Origin: Streptomyces antibioticus
GTDB taxonomy: Bacteria; Actinomycetota; Actinomycetes; Streptomycetales; Streptomycetaceae
Reading direction: 5' to 3'
Assembly: GCF_001514065.1 (NCBI RefSeq)
Contig: NZ_KQ948425.1
Coordinates: 240,067-304,066, forward strand
Length of the DNA stretch: 64,000 nt
Part shown: positions 24,943-34,200 of the stretch, in pieces
How the letters are laid out: every line of letters starts with the position of its first letter
Numbering within the stretch: the stretch's first letter is position 1
Notes under the pieces: model-generated
Databases searched by the model: none
The model's input: only the letters and a program-made list of their open reading frames with translations
Told to the model about the DNA's origin: nothing
Made by a program: the position numbers and the translations under genes

Positions 24943-26673
24943 ATGCTGTCACTCCGCCGCACCGTCCCCGCCGAGACTCGACCCATGCCCCTCCCCCTGT
25001 GGGTACGCGGCGACACCAACGCGTTCTTCGGACTGGCCGTCAACGTCCTGGTCAATGTACTGACGTTGACCGGGTTGTGCCTGGGCGTCGTCAAGATTCC
25101 GGAGGACGACGTCTTCCACACCATCCTGCCGGCGCTGGGCATCGCCCTGATCGCGGGCAACATCTACTACGCCTACCTCGGCCGCCGACTCGCGCGGCGG
25201 GAGGGTCGGCAGGACGTCACCGCGATGCCCTACGGGCCGAGCGTGCCGCACATGTTCATCGTCGTGTTCGTCATCATGCTGCCGATCTACCTCAAGACCA
25301 AGGATCCGCTGCTGGCGTGGAAGGCCGGTATCGCCTGGGCCTTCATCATCGGTGTCATCGTCCTCATCGGTGCCTTCGTAGGCCCGTACATACGCCGGTA
25401 CGCACCCAGGGCCGCCCTGCTCGGCACCCTCGCCGGTATCTCCGTCTCCTTCATCTCCATGCGGCCCGCCGGCCAGATGTGGGACCACCTGTGGATCGCC
25501 CTGCCGGTCTTCCTGCTCCTCCTGATCGGCCTCATGACCGATCTGAAGCTGCCCGGCAACATCCCCATCGGACTCGCCGCGCTCCTGGTGGGAACCGCGA
25601 TCGGCTGGGCCGGCGGAGCGATGGACGGCTCCGCGGTCTCGGCGGCGGCCGACGACATCACCTTCGCCCTCCCCGGCTTCCACCTCGACACGCTGTTCTC
25701 CGGCCTCTCGGACGTCGCACCGCTGCTCGCCACCGCCATCCCGCTGGGCGTCTACAACTTCACCGAGGGCATGAGCAACGTCGAGAGCGCCGCTGCCGCC
25801 GGTGACAACTACAACCTGCGTTCGGTACTACTGGCCGACGGCGCGGGCGCCGTCATCGGCTCGGCGCTCGGCTCACCCTTCCCGCCCGCCGTGTACGTCG
25901 GTCACCCCGGGTGGAAGGCGGCCGGCGGGCGCACCGGCTACTCGCTGGCCACCGGCGCGGTCATCGCCCTGATGTGCTTCCTGGGCATGTTCAGCCTGTT
26001 GGGTGCGATCTTCCCGGTCGCCGCGATCGTGCCCATCCTGCTGTACATCGGCCTGCTCATCGGCGCCCAGGCCTTCCAGCTGTCACCCAAGGCACACGCC
26101 GCGGCCGTCGTCGCCGCACTCGTGCCGAACCTGGCTTCCTGGGCCGTCGGCCAGATCGACAACGCCCTGGCCGCCGCCGGCACCAACGCCTCCAAGGTCG
26201 GGGAAGCGGGCCTGGAGTCGTCAGGCGTCGTCTACCACGGGCTGATGGTCCTCGGCCAAGGCGCGATCCTGGCGGGCCTGATCCTGGGCGCGCTCGTCGC
26301 ATTCGTCATCGACAAACGGTTCGTCCCGGCGGCAGCGGTGGCCCTGTCCGGAGCGGCTCTCTCCTTCATCGGGCTCATCCACGCCCCGAAGATCGACTGG
26401 AACGCCAGCGGGAGCGTCAGCCTCGGTTACCTCTTCGCCGCCGTCCTGTGCGCAGCCTTCGCCCTGACCCGGCCGACGCCCCGCGAGCCGGACGCCGAGG
26501 AACTGGAACTCGAGCGGCTGCACGGCGGCGGCTCCTCCGCGACTGCAGCACCCGAGCCCCAGGCCGAGCAGGGACCTGCCCCCATCCCGGAACCCGCGCC
26601 GGCCGGCGTCGGCGTCCTGCCGGACAAGACCACCGAGACCGCCGAGCCGCACAAATCAGCGGCCACCGACTGA
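24943..26673 (+). CDS. NCS2-family (xanthine/uracil/AzgA-like) permease
   Basis: 576 aa from ATG 24943. About twelve hydrophobic segments cover residues 20-490, beginning NAFFGLAVNVLVNVLTLTGL. Family-type elements include DVTAMPYGPSVPH (re-entrant substrate loop), ATAIPLGVYNFTEGMSNVES (Glu in the substrate site) and GSPFPPAVYVGHPGWKAAGG. The hydrophilic tail of about 75 residues is Glu/Pro-rich. NCS2 carriers take up purines, pyrimidines and related ring compounds by proton symport. Placed behind two cysteine hydrolases and before an AtzH-like gene, it probably imports their heterocycle or ureide substrate. Confidence 0.85.
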   Translation: MLSLRRTVPAETRPMPLPLWVRGDTNAFFGLAVNVLVNVLTLTGLCLGVVKIPEDDVFHTILPALGIALIAGNIYYAYLGRRLARREGRQDVTAMPYGPSVPHMFIVVFVIMLPIYLKTKDPLLAWKAGIAWAFIIGVIVLIGAFVGPYIRRYAPRAALLGTLAGISVSFISMRPAGQMWDHLWIALPVFLLLLIGLMTDLKLPGNIPIGLAALLVGTAIGWAGGAMDGSAVSAAADDITFALPGFHLDTLFSGLSDVAPLLATAIPLGVYNFTEGMSNVESAAAAGDNYNLRSVLLADGAGAVIGSALGSPFPPAVYVGHPGWKAAGGRTGYSLATGAVIALMCFLGMFSLLGAIFPVAAIVPILLYIGLLIGAQAFQLSPKAHAAAVVAALVPNLASWAVGQIDNALAAAGTNASKVGEAGLESSGVVYHGLMVLGQGAILAGLILGALVAFVIDKRFVPAAAVALSGAALSFIGLIHAPKIDWNASGSVSLGYLFAAVLCAAFALTRPTPREPDAEELELERLHGGGSSATAAPEPQAEQGPAPIPEPAPAGVGVLPDKTTETAEPHKSAATD

Positions 26674-26709
26674 CGTGGCTCAGACAACCGACGACGCTGA
26701 AGGCGCCTT

Positions 26710-26741
26710 CCGTGCAGCCTGGTGACCACCTGGCTGCACGG
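26710..26741. terminator. 10-bp perfect hairpin between permease and AtzH-like gene
   Basis: CCGTGCAGCC, loop TGGTGACCACCT, GGCTGCACGG, 36 nt after the permease stop. It may terminate or attenuate transcription into the AtzH-like gene, whose ATG is 41 nt further on. Confidence 0.55.
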
Positions 26742-26782
26742 CCGGGCGAGGGCGGATCGGCCCCATCACGAAGGGAGAGCGG

Positions 26783-27181
26783 ATGGATGTGGACCTGCCA
26801 CAGACGGTCGCCGAAGTGACGGCGGCCTTCGCCGGCTACGAGGAAGCCCTGGTCACCGACGACCACGAAGGCGTCACCGGGTACTTCTGGACCTCACCCG
26901 ACACGGTCCGCTTCGGTATCGCCGACCGGCAGGCCGGGATCGAGGAGATCCGGAACTGGCGACGACAACAACCGCCGCTTCCCCCGGGCAGAAAGCTCTT
27001 CGACACCAGAATCAGCACCTTCGGGACCGACTACGCGGTGGTCACCACCCTGTTCGCCTACCCCGGGGGCAACGCCGTCGGCCGCCAGACGCAGTCGTGG
27101 ACGCGCTTCCCCATAGGCTGGCGCATTGTCAGCGCCCACGTCTCGGAGGTGCCGGACGAGGCCTCGCGGCCAAGCGCGTGA
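26783..27181 (+). CDS. AtzH/HpxZ-like (DUF3225) protein
   Basis: 132 aa from ATG 26783 with GGGAGAGCGG directly upstream. It belongs to the NTF2-like AtzH group: VAEVTAAFAGYEEALVTDDH, GYFWTSPDTVRFGIADRQAG, DTRISTFGTDYAVVTTLFAY and GRQTQSWTRFPIGWRIVSAH are the characteristic blocks. Homologues work with AtzE/AtzG-type amidases in cyanuric-acid (s-triazine) breakdown or with HpxW in oxalurate use. Here no AtzE-type amidase is adjacent; the two cysteine hydrolases upstream may take that role or the amidase may be elsewhere. Confidence 0.82.
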   Translation: MDVDLPQTVAEVTAAFAGYEEALVTDDHEGVTGYFWTSPDTVRFGIADRQAGIEEIRNWRRQQPPLPPGRKLFDTRISTFGTDYAVVTTLFAYPGGNAVGRQTQSWTRFPIGWRIVSAHVSEVPDEASRPSA

Positions 27182-27646
27182 AGGGCCGTGGCGGCCACGT
27201 GGCAGCCACGAGGCTGTAGGGGGTGGGGCTGGCGGCGCGCCGGTGCAGGGTGCGCAGGACGGCTGGGAGAGCTGAGCTCAACTCGGCCTCGGGGGACGGG
27301 GGTTGAGGACGTGGCTGGCGGGTGCGCGGGTGCGGGCTCGCCGTCGTCGTCCGAAGCCGGTTGCTCGCGTGACCGGGGGCGTACTCGTCCAAGCAGCGCT
27401 GGACGTGCCGCTCGTGGTAGTTGTGCCGGGCGGTCTCCGAGCTGATGCTCAGGCCCTGTCCATGCGGCGCTGGACCCGGACCGAGTACTCCAGGATTTCG
27501 GCGGACGACTCCTGATGGACCGAACGGTGCGACAACTGCGGGTAGTCCATCACTGAGCGATGCCGGCGGTCCGCACTGTCGGCGTTCCGCGGAGCCGATC
27601 CGGATCAGGGCGCGCGAGTCTGGCCGCCAGATAGGGTGCCGTGGCC
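27182..27646. other. Convergent intergenic region, no intact gene
   Basis: The region separates the AtzH-like gene (plus) from the caspase gene (minus). A minus-strand string at about 27340-27420 (ARHNYHERHVQRCLDEYAPG) looks coding-like but has stops on both sides and no start. A transposase relic is possible. No clear terminator. Confidence 0.35.
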
Positions 27647-29368
27647 CTACGGCCGGCCGTTGCCACCCACCCTGCCCGTCGGCTCAGAAAGCAGCCGCTG
27701 CCCCTCGATCCGATTGAGGTACGCCCGCAACACGGTCGGCAATATGACTGCGATCAGCCCCAGCCAGAGGTATTGGGCATGCGCGACGGAGGGACGAAAA
27801 CTCCAGAAGGAGATCTCGTGGTGGAGCATCACGGCCAGCCAGCCACTTACGAGTCCCGATGCCAACTCGACGGGCCGGACGAGAAGTGCGGCCAGTGGTA
27901 CTGCGGCCGTGAGGATGCCGGTGACCACCCACATCAAAACCACGCTCCAGCCGAGCGCCTCGAAGTTCAGACGGGCCGAGACGTACAAGCCGGCCGCGGC
28001 CAGCGTCAGAGCGGTGGCAGCGGCGGGTGCCCGCCACCGCTCTGGACGCTGCAGCCGCAACGGCGGTCTCATCCGGACGATCGCAACGGCTACAGCGGCC
28101 AGGACGACACCCAGGAGGACATAGCCAGCGAATTCCACCTCCCGGTCCCACCCGGAAAGTTCTATGAACCGGGATGCGGTGTAGTTCGTGAGCCGGTACG
28201 GACCCCTTCCGGCCACGTCGAGGCCGTACACCATCAGTGGTGCCGCACCCGACCACGCGGCCTTCCCATGCTGAGCACACAGCCGCCATACGACCACACC
28301 GGCCAGCAGGTAGAACGCCGGCACCGTGATGTCGGCGAGGCTCACCACGGACGAGGCCGGCTGCCTCTGCCACTCATCGACGCTCGTGACCACGCTGTAG
28401 TCACTCACTACGGCGCCGTAGGTCAAAGAGGCCAACGACGGAATCGCGCAGAGAAACATAGCCAACAGGAACAGCCGACCCGCCACCCGCAGGAGTCTCG
28501 GGTCACCCCCTCTTACCCCCTGACCGACTGACGGATCCGGCCAGGGCGGCTCCGGCGGGGCCACCGCCGGCTGGGGCACCTGGGGCTCAAGCCGGGACGA
28601 CGGCACCACGGGCCGAAAGTGGACCGCGGCCGCGCTCACGGCCGGATTCCGGCTGAGTGCCAACAGGTCAACCGTGCCCGTCCCGCGCTGCCGGGGAACG
28701 GGCAGGCCGCGTGTCGTCGTGGTGTAGAGGAGTTGACGGTAGATCTCGCCGTACGTGAGGAATTCCGGTCCCGAAGGGATACCACTGCGCAACAACCGCA
28801 GGAGTTCGCCGGTGAAGGCCGTGTGGGCGGCCCCGGCCGGAGCGAGTGCCACGGCATTGACCGGGGTCGAGGTCAGGACGTACGTGCCCTCGATGCCGAC
28901 CTGGCCGAGGAGGGAGTCCTCACCGGCCATGTCCTGGATGGCACGCCCGCTGAAGCAGCAATCGAGGATGACCACACGGTTGGCGGCCGGGCAGTCGGCG
29001 AGAACATCGCGCAGGAGGTCGAATGCCAGGGCGCTGACCTTGAGTTCGTCCGGGACGGTCTCCGCGAGGCTCAGGTAGAGCTCATTGCGGAGCCCGGTCT
29101 GGCCATGGCCGGCGAAGTACACCAGGAAGGTGTCCTCAGCGGCGACCGCGTAGCGGCGCAGGGTGCGAAAGAGTGTGCGCGGGTCACTCGGATCCGGCAC
29201 GAGCACGCATCGCTCCGTCGGCAGCCCGCCGAGGGCCGGGTCGGTCAGGACGTCGCTGAAGTCCTGGAGGTTGTTGGCGACGGCGGGCAGGTCCGGCAGC
29301 TGATCGGAGCGGTATGTTCCGGTACCGATGAGCACCGCGTAGGACCGCTGTGGATCGGGCAGGCGCAC
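27647..29368 (-). CDS. Membrane-anchored caspase-family peptidase (conflict-system effector)
   Basis: 573 aa from GTG 29366-29368 (MRLPDPQRSYAVLIGTGTYR). Residues 1-235 are a caspase/metacaspase p20-like domain with the dyad His88 in VYFAGHGQ and Cys138 in VVILDCCFSG, plus TYVLTSTPVNAVALAPAG. A Pro-rich linker (about 260-285) leads to about seven hydrophobic segments between residues 293 and 560 (LFLLAMFLCAIPSLASLTYG onwards), so the protease faces the cytoplasm from the membrane. It starts 2 nt after the EACC1-like gene, so the two are co-translated. Caspases tied to EACC1 belong to predicted suicide or signalling conflict systems. A second pair, with the same MRLPDP start, lies at 62980-64000. 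Confidence 0.9.
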   Translation of the reverse strand: MRLPDPQRSYAVLIGTGTYRSDQLPDLPAVANNLQDFSDVLTDPALGGLPTERCVLVPDPSDPRTLFRTLRRYAVAAEDTFLVYFAGHGQTGLRNELYLSLAETVPDELKVSALAFDLLRDVLADCPAANRVVILDCCFSGRAIQDMAGEDSLLGQVGIEGTYVLTSTPVNAVALAPAGAAHTAFTGELLRLLRSGIPSGPEFLTYGEIYRQLLYTTTTRGLPVPRQRGTGTVDLLALSRNPAVSAAAVHFRPVVPSSRLEPQVPQPAVAPPEPPWPDPSVGQGVRGGDPRLLRVAGRLFLLAMFLCAIPSLASLTYGAVVSDYSVVTSVDEWQRQPASSVVSLADITVPAFYLLAGVVVWRLCAQHGKAAWSGAAPLMVYGLDVAGRGPYRLTNYTASRFIELSGWDREVEFAGYVLLGVVLAAVAVAIVRMRPPLRLQRPERWRAPAAATALTLAAAGLYVSARLNFEALGWSVVLMWVVTGILTAAVPLAALLVRPVELASGLVSGWLAVMLHHEISFWSFRPSVAHAQYLWLGLIAVILPTVLRAYLNRIEGQRLLSEPTGRVGGNGRP

Positions 29369-29370
29369 GG

Positions 29371-29781
29371 CTACCGTCCTTGGACGTCACTCGCGGCCGT
29401 CGGCGGCGGACCATCCGGCGCCGACCGTCCTTCGAGCGCCAGTCTCAGCAACTGTTCCGCCTCCCCGGCCTGCGCCGACGTCACCGTCACACTGCGGCCG
29501 TCCCCGGTGGTCACCGTGACCGTCGTGTGCGCGTTGCCCTGTGAGCGCCGCTGGCCGAGCCACAAGGAAAGCGACTGGGCCATCAGGCCCATGAGAGTTC
29601 CAATGGTGCCCGTGACCAGGCTCTCGACGACGAGTTCGCCCAGCGAGCCCATAGTCCCCGCCTGCGGCGGGGGTGTGTCGTGACGGACGCGGCCGCGCAG
29701 TCCGGGCTCCTGCCGCAGCCAGTCCAACAGCGATTCCTCGGCGGCTGCGTCCCCATGCACCTTGATGCGGATCTCTTTCAC
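29371..29781 (-). CDS. EACC1-like effector-associated constant component
   Basis: 136 aa from GTG 29779-29781 (MKEIRIKVHGDAAAEESLLD), with GGGGGAG five bases upstream. Layout: an N-terminal beta strand, a LxxWLRQEPGLRGRV helix, a hydrophobic glycine-rich helix (SLVTGTIGTLMGLMAQSLSL) and a C-terminal beta-helix unit (VTVTTGDGRSVTVTSAQAGE then AEQLLRLAL). This fits the EACC1 family, small proteins encoded next to effector genes (caspase, trypsin, TIR) in predicted NTP-dependent conflict systems. It sits directly before the membrane caspase and resembles the small protein at 62980 in order and secondary structure. Its role is probably to connect sensor and effector; this is inference. Confidence 0.75.
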   Translation of the reverse strand: MKEIRIKVHGDAAAEESLLDWLRQEPGLRGRVRHDTPPPQAGTMGSLGELVVESLVTGTIGTLMGLMAQSLSLWLGQRRSQGNAHTTVTVTTGDGRSVTVTSAQAGEAEQLLRLALEGRSAPDGPPPTAASDVQGR

Positions 29782-30346
29782 TCTGCTCCCCCAGCAGACC
29801 CGCACGGCGCGCCCTCCGGGACGCCCGTGACTTCCCCCAATGTGGTGCCGAGAATGCCACGGGGCGTCACACACCGGCAGCTACTTGCCGATAATCGGCG
29901 CAGCCGGCTGTTCCTCCTCAGCATCCGCCGAGTCTGCCCGCACCCAATCACCAACGAGTCGAGACTCCCGCCACAGCCGCAATCCCAGGCCGACAGTGAA
30001 CAGCGCTGCCCGCAGCCCGTGATGACCTGCCCGGCTGTGCTGACGGCCACGGTCCCGTCCTCGAACGCGATTCCTGCCAACGCTGTAAGAGCCGCACCGA
30101 CGCTTCATGCGACCGGTGTCCGGCGGCGACCGCAAGTCTCCGCTCCAGTCCACAGTGATGTGCGTTTCGTCAGGCTGCCGGCGTGCAGCGCCCTGGGCCG
30201 GCCGTAGAAGCGATCCGCCCCATAGGACCACGGGAAAGGGTCAACAGGCTGAACCGGTCACGCCCGGCGTCCTAGCATCGAACGAGCAGGGAGCACGGGC
30301 CGCCGGACCGCCTATGGCAGCCCGTCAGATCTTGGGGGAGCAACAC
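29782..30346. other. Divergent promoter region between EACC1/caspase and TIR-WD40 genes
   Basis: About 560 bases. The minus strand has a coding-like string at 29881-29990 (AGHHGLRAALFTVGLGLRLW, ending EEQPAAPIIGK) that could be the end of a small hypothetical protein, but it has no supported start. The plus-strand frame leading into the TIR gene is open from 30107 but without coding character. A GGGGGAG ribosome site at about 30334-30340 marks the start of the TIR gene. No hairpin or operator was found. Confidence 0.45.
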
Positions 30347-33300
30347 GTGTGGGCTGGGTCTGTCCTCGTTGGCTGGCTGGTGTGCCTGCCCCTGCTCGGG
30401 CCGTACGGAGCCTTCGCGGGCGTGCTGCCGGCATTGCTGGTCTTCGGCCCGTTGCCGGAACTCCTCGGCTACGGGGTGCGGCATCTCAGGACCCCGGGAC
30501 TGCGAATAGCCTGGTCTCCGAGACGCTGCCTCGCTCCACGGAACCTGGCCGTCGTCGTCGCTCACAGCGCGCTGGGCGGACTGCTGCTGTGGGCCACGTG
30601 GCCTCTGCTCGGCGCGGTCCGCGCCTCTCTGGCGGTCATCCTGCTGATCGTCTGTCTGGGGCTGCTGACCGCCGCATCCGGCATCATCTGGCGTCACACC
30701 GCGCCCCCACGGCCAGGTGACCCGCCCCGTGTGGCACCCACTCCGTCCGTGACCCGCTGGGCCCTGGGCTCCGCACTGCTGCTGGGCCTGCTCGCCTGGG
30801 CTCTGCGCCGGGGCGTTCTTCCGGTCGCGTACGGCAGTGAGGACTTACCCGCACACTACGAGCGTTTCCTCCGCATGCTGCGAGAGGCGGACCGACAACT
30901 CCAGAACACGGTCTTCGGACCATCCGTGGTGCAGTGGTACTGGCCGCTTCTCGTCGCGGGCGCCGGCTTGCTGGCCGGTGGCGTCGCCGCCGCGCTGCGC
31001 GGAGCGCCCACGGACCGTACTCCCTCCGAGGCAGTCGGCACCCGGCCTGCGGCTCGGGTGTTCCTCAGTTACGCGCGCGCTGACGGGGCGATCGCCCGGC
31101 CCTACGTAGAGGCGCTGAAGGGTGCCGGGCAGGACGTGTGGGTGGACTGGGAGGGCATCAAGCCGTCCCGCGAGTGGCGGGAGGAACTGGCCAGGGCGAT
31201 CCGGAGCAGCGACGCGCTGGTCGTGCTGATCTCGCCCGCCTCCTTGGCCTCCCCGCACTGTTGGGACGAGTGCAGGCAGGCCTTGGAACAGGGCAAACGA
31301 GTTCTGCCGGTGGTCATCGACGCCACCATTGATGCGCCCGCCGCCATGGCGTCCGCCGACTGGCGCGAGCTCACCGAGTTCCAGCTGCTGTCGATGCGCG
31401 GACCTGAGGAGTTCGAGACCGCCGTACGGGAGACGGTGGCATTCGTAGGGGACGAGTACGCGTGGGTCGCGCAACACACCCGGCTCGGCGAGCAGGCGCA
31501 TGCGTGGCAACAGCATCAGCATGCTCCCGGCTGGCTGCTGCGTCGGCACGAACTCACCTCCGCCGAAGCCTGGTTGGCGTACCGTCCGGCCGCCACGGAC
31601 TTCCACGCCGAACCGAACTCGGACCAGGTCGCGTACGTCAAGGCCAGCCGTCTGGCACTGCGGCGACGGCGACGTGGTGGGGTGCTGGCGGCAGTGGCCG
31701 CGGTCTGCGCCCTGACGGCTGTGGCATCGCTCGTGGCGGTCACGCAGGAGGACCGGGCGCGGCAGAACCGGGAGGAACTCTCCCGGACGCTGGCCCAGGC
31801 CGCCGACTCCCGCCCCTACCCTGGCATGGCTGCAGCCGCCCGGCTCGCCGCGGCCGCGTACGGCGAGGCAGACACCGTTGAGGCACGCGCGGCTCTGCAA
31901 GAACAATTGCAGCGATTCCAGCACGCGGGACCGCGACTGAGCCCGGAGAGCACCTCCGAGCAACAGGGTTTCAGTGCCGACAGCTCGGTCTTCGCGGTGA
32001 CGATCGAGGGCCGCACCCGGATATGGGACGTGCCGCGCTGGACCGTGCGACAGACCGTGAACGGCGTCATGCCCCGCGACGGGAGCCGTGCGTTGAGCGC
32101 GGACGGTTCACGGATCGTCGTCTTCGACGACGGTGGAGCGAGGGTGGTCGACACCCGGTCCGGGCGGATCCTCAAGGTGATCGAGGGAAGCGGCGGCGTC
32201 CCGCCGTCCGGTGCCCTCACTCCCGACGGCAAGCGTGCGATCGCCTCGACGGCCGACGGCGCCGGCACGATCGTGGCCCGCGTGGACGGCGGCGGCACGC
32301 CTCTCCGCTCGGCTTCCTGCCTGTCGACCTCACTCAGCCCGCACGGCAGGTATGTGTGGTGCTCGGGCGAGCTCAGCGGGACGGGGGCGCTGATGGCGGT
32401 CGCGGACGGCACCCAACACCCCTTTCCGCGACGGCCGTTGTTGCAGGGCTGGACCTACGACGACCGCGCCGTCGTGGAGCACTGGCCGGACACGAGCCTG
32501 ACGGATGTCCAGGTAGTGGGTGCCAGCAGCTCCGACGCCTCTTGGGCCCTGCCGGACCTGGGCAACGGCTCGGACACCGACGTCTGGGGGGTCAACGCCA
32601 TTTCGCCTGACGGCACCCGGCTCATGCTGTTCTCCGTCATCTCGACGGGCACGGTGTATGAGGTGTGGGACCTGAGGCGGCATCGCAGGCTGGGTCGCGT
32701 GACGGGCCAGGAGATGGAGCGGCGTGGACTGCCCACCCAAATCTTCGGAGACGACGGTGAGGAACTTCTGGCCGGTCTGGTCGAGGCCGACCCGGTGTAC
32801 GGCATGTCGCTTTCCTCGTTCGACATGATCCATGACCCGGTCCGCTTCAGCCCCGACGGTCAGGCCGCCGTCACGGACACCGAAGAGGGTCTGTGGGCCT
32901 GGCGCCTGGACGGCTGGGGAAGGCTGGCGTCCCAGGTCGACGCGCCGGGTGTCGGCACCCCCACGATGTACGGCAGCGCGCTCAGCCCGGACGGGCGCAC
33001 GCTCGCCGTGGCCTACGAGGACGCGCGTCTTGCCCTGTACGACGTCCGCACGGGACGCAAACGGGCGGAACACCCGCTGAAGGGTGTCGGCGTGAACGTC
33101 GCCTACCGTCGTGACGGCCACACCTTGGCGGTGGGCGAACTGATCGGCAACGACAACGACGGATACCGCGTCCAGGTCGGGCTGTTCACCGCGGATGCCA
33201 CTCGACGCACCGGCACACTTCCCAGTTCCTCCTCGCCTGATCCTCGCGCGTATCTGGTGGGCATGGCGTTCTCTCCCGACGGGCAAAGGCTCTACCTGGG

Positions 33301-33991
33301 CGAGTCCCAGATGGGTGTGGTACGCGAGTGGGACGTGGCCCGGCGCCGGCAGGTCCGCACCTACGGCGACGAGCGTTCGGCGAACTTCCTCGATGCGGCG
33401 GTCCTGTCCCCTGACGGACAGACCATCGCCACGGCGGACCGGCAGAGCATCGTGTCGCTGTGGAACGCACGTACCGGTCGGCTGCTCTATCGCATTCAGG
33501 AGGCGGGCTCACGCGTCGCGTTCTCCCCCGACGGAAAGCGCATCGTGATGACGGGCGACGCAACGGGGGCGAGCGTGACCGTGTGGGATGTCGCCGCGAA
33601 GCGGCAGGTGGGCGGTCGGCTGAACCTCTCCGCCGGTGACGGGGAAGTGGTCCGGGACGCGGTGTTCACCCCTGACGGAAGGGCCTTGATGGTCGTCGGG
33701 GACACTGCCGAATCCACTGTGGTGGTGCGTCGTTGGGAGCTGGGACGGCAAGCGGAACCCGGTCCCGTGCTCGCCGAGCTGGCGGGCGCGGAGGAGCAGC
33801 TGCACACGGCTCCGAACAGTACAGAAGTCGTCGCCCCGGGGCGCGGCACGATTGTCCGCATCATCAACGACGCCGACCAGTGGCAAAGCTCCCTGTGCGA
33901 TTTGGCAGACCGCTGGATCAGCCCCAAGGAGTGGCAAGCCGTCGCCCCCGACCAGCGCTACCCGGCCAGTTGCCGGCCCGCGGGCGACTGA
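30347..33991 (+). CDS. TIR domain-transmembrane-WD40 repeat protein
   Basis: 1214 aa from GTG 30347, chosen because GGGGGAG lies 6 nt upstream; an ATG at 30314 is an alternative. Residues 1-215 contain about five hydrophobic segments. A TIR domain follows at about 236-375 (RVFLSYARADGAIARPYVEA, DVWVDWEGIKPSREWREELA and SPHCWDECRQAL, whose Glu near 307 fits the NADase/catalytic Glu). A further helix near 443-464 (LAAVAAVCALTAVASLVAV) precedes about 650 residues of WD40-like blades (VAFSPDGKRIVMTGDATGAS, VLSPDGQTIATADRQSIVSL). TIRs cleave NAD or make signal nucleotides; the WD40 part probably senses. An in-frame TTA codon at 30845 (Leu167) makes it a bldA candidate. It lies divergent from the EACC1-caspase pair and just before the eCIS. 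Confidence 0.88.
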   Translation: MWAGSVLVGWLVCLPLLGPYGAFAGVLPALLVFGPLPELLGYGVRHLRTPGLRIAWSPRRCLAPRNLAVVVAHSALGGLLLWATWPLLGAVRASLAVILLIVCLGLLTAASGIIWRHTAPPRPGDPPRVAPTPSVTRWALGSALLLGLLAWALRRGVLPVAYGSEDLPAHYERFLRMLREADRQLQNTVFGPSVVQWYWPLLVAGAGLLAGGVAAALRGAPTDRTPSEAVGTRPAARVFLSYARADGAIARPYVEALKGAGQDVWVDWEGIKPSREWREELARAIRSSDALVVLISPASLASPHCWDECRQALEQGKRVLPVVIDATIDAPAAMASADWRELTEFQLLSMRGPEEFETAVRETVAFVGDEYAWVAQHTRLGEQAHAWQQHQHAPGWLLRRHELTSAEAWLAYRPAATDFHAEPNSDQVAYVKASRLALRRRRRGGVLAAVAAVCALTAVASLVAVTQEDRARQNREELSRTLAQAADSRPYPGMAAAARLAAAAYGEADTVEARAALQEQLQRFQHAGPRLSPESTSEQQGFSADSSVFAVTIEGRTRIWDVPRWTVRQTVNGVMPRDGSRALSADGSRIVVFDDGGARVVDTRSGRILKVIEGSGGVPPSGALTPDGKRAIASTADGAGTIVARVDGGGTPLRSASCLSTSLSPHGRYVWCSGELSGTGALMAVADGTQHPFPRRPLLQGWTYDDRAVVEHWPDTSLTDVQVVGASSSDASWALPDLGNGSDTDVWGVNAISPDGTRLMLFSVISTGTVYEVWDLRRHRRLGRVTGQEMERRGLPTQIFGDDGEELLAGLVEADPVYGMSLSSFDMIHDPVRFSPDGQAAVTDTEEGLWAWRLDGWGRLASQVDAPGVGTPTMYGSALSPDGRTLAVAYEDARLALYDVRTGRKRAEHPLKGVGVNVAYRRDGHTLAVGELIGNDNDGYRVQVGLFTADATRRTGTLPSSSSPDPRAYLVGMAFSPDGQRLYLGESQMGVVREWDVARRRQVRTYGDERSANFLDAAVLSPDGQTIATADRQSIVSLWNARTGRLLYRIQEAGSRVAFSPDGKRIVMTGDATGASVTVWDVAAKRQVGGRLNLSAGDGEVVRDAVFTPDGRALMVVGDTAESTVVVRRWELGRQAEPGPVLAELAGAEEQLHTAPNSTEVVAPGRGTIVRIINDADQWQSSLCDLADRWISPKEWQAVAPDQRYPASCRPAGD

Positions 33992-34200
33992 CGACCTCGT
34001 GCGCGGTTGGTCGTGGCTCAGCGCCCGCGCCACTCAACTCCGGCGAGCACCTCGTCTCCAGCGCTCTTCCCAGATCCGGCAATTGCCGTATCGACACCAA
34101 AAGAGAGCCACTGGGAGGATTGCGCCGGGGGACCATGTGCTGATGGTGCATCAGGTGCTCCGCTTCACTGCCGGGACACCACAGGCACGGAGGCCATGAG
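33992..34200. promoter_or_regulatory. Presumed promoter region of the eCIS operon
   Basis: A 209-bp gap before the sheath gene, the first gap of this size before the long run of overlapping genes. GGAGG sits 7 nt before the sheath ATG. No certain -10/-35 could be chosen. Confidence 0.4.
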
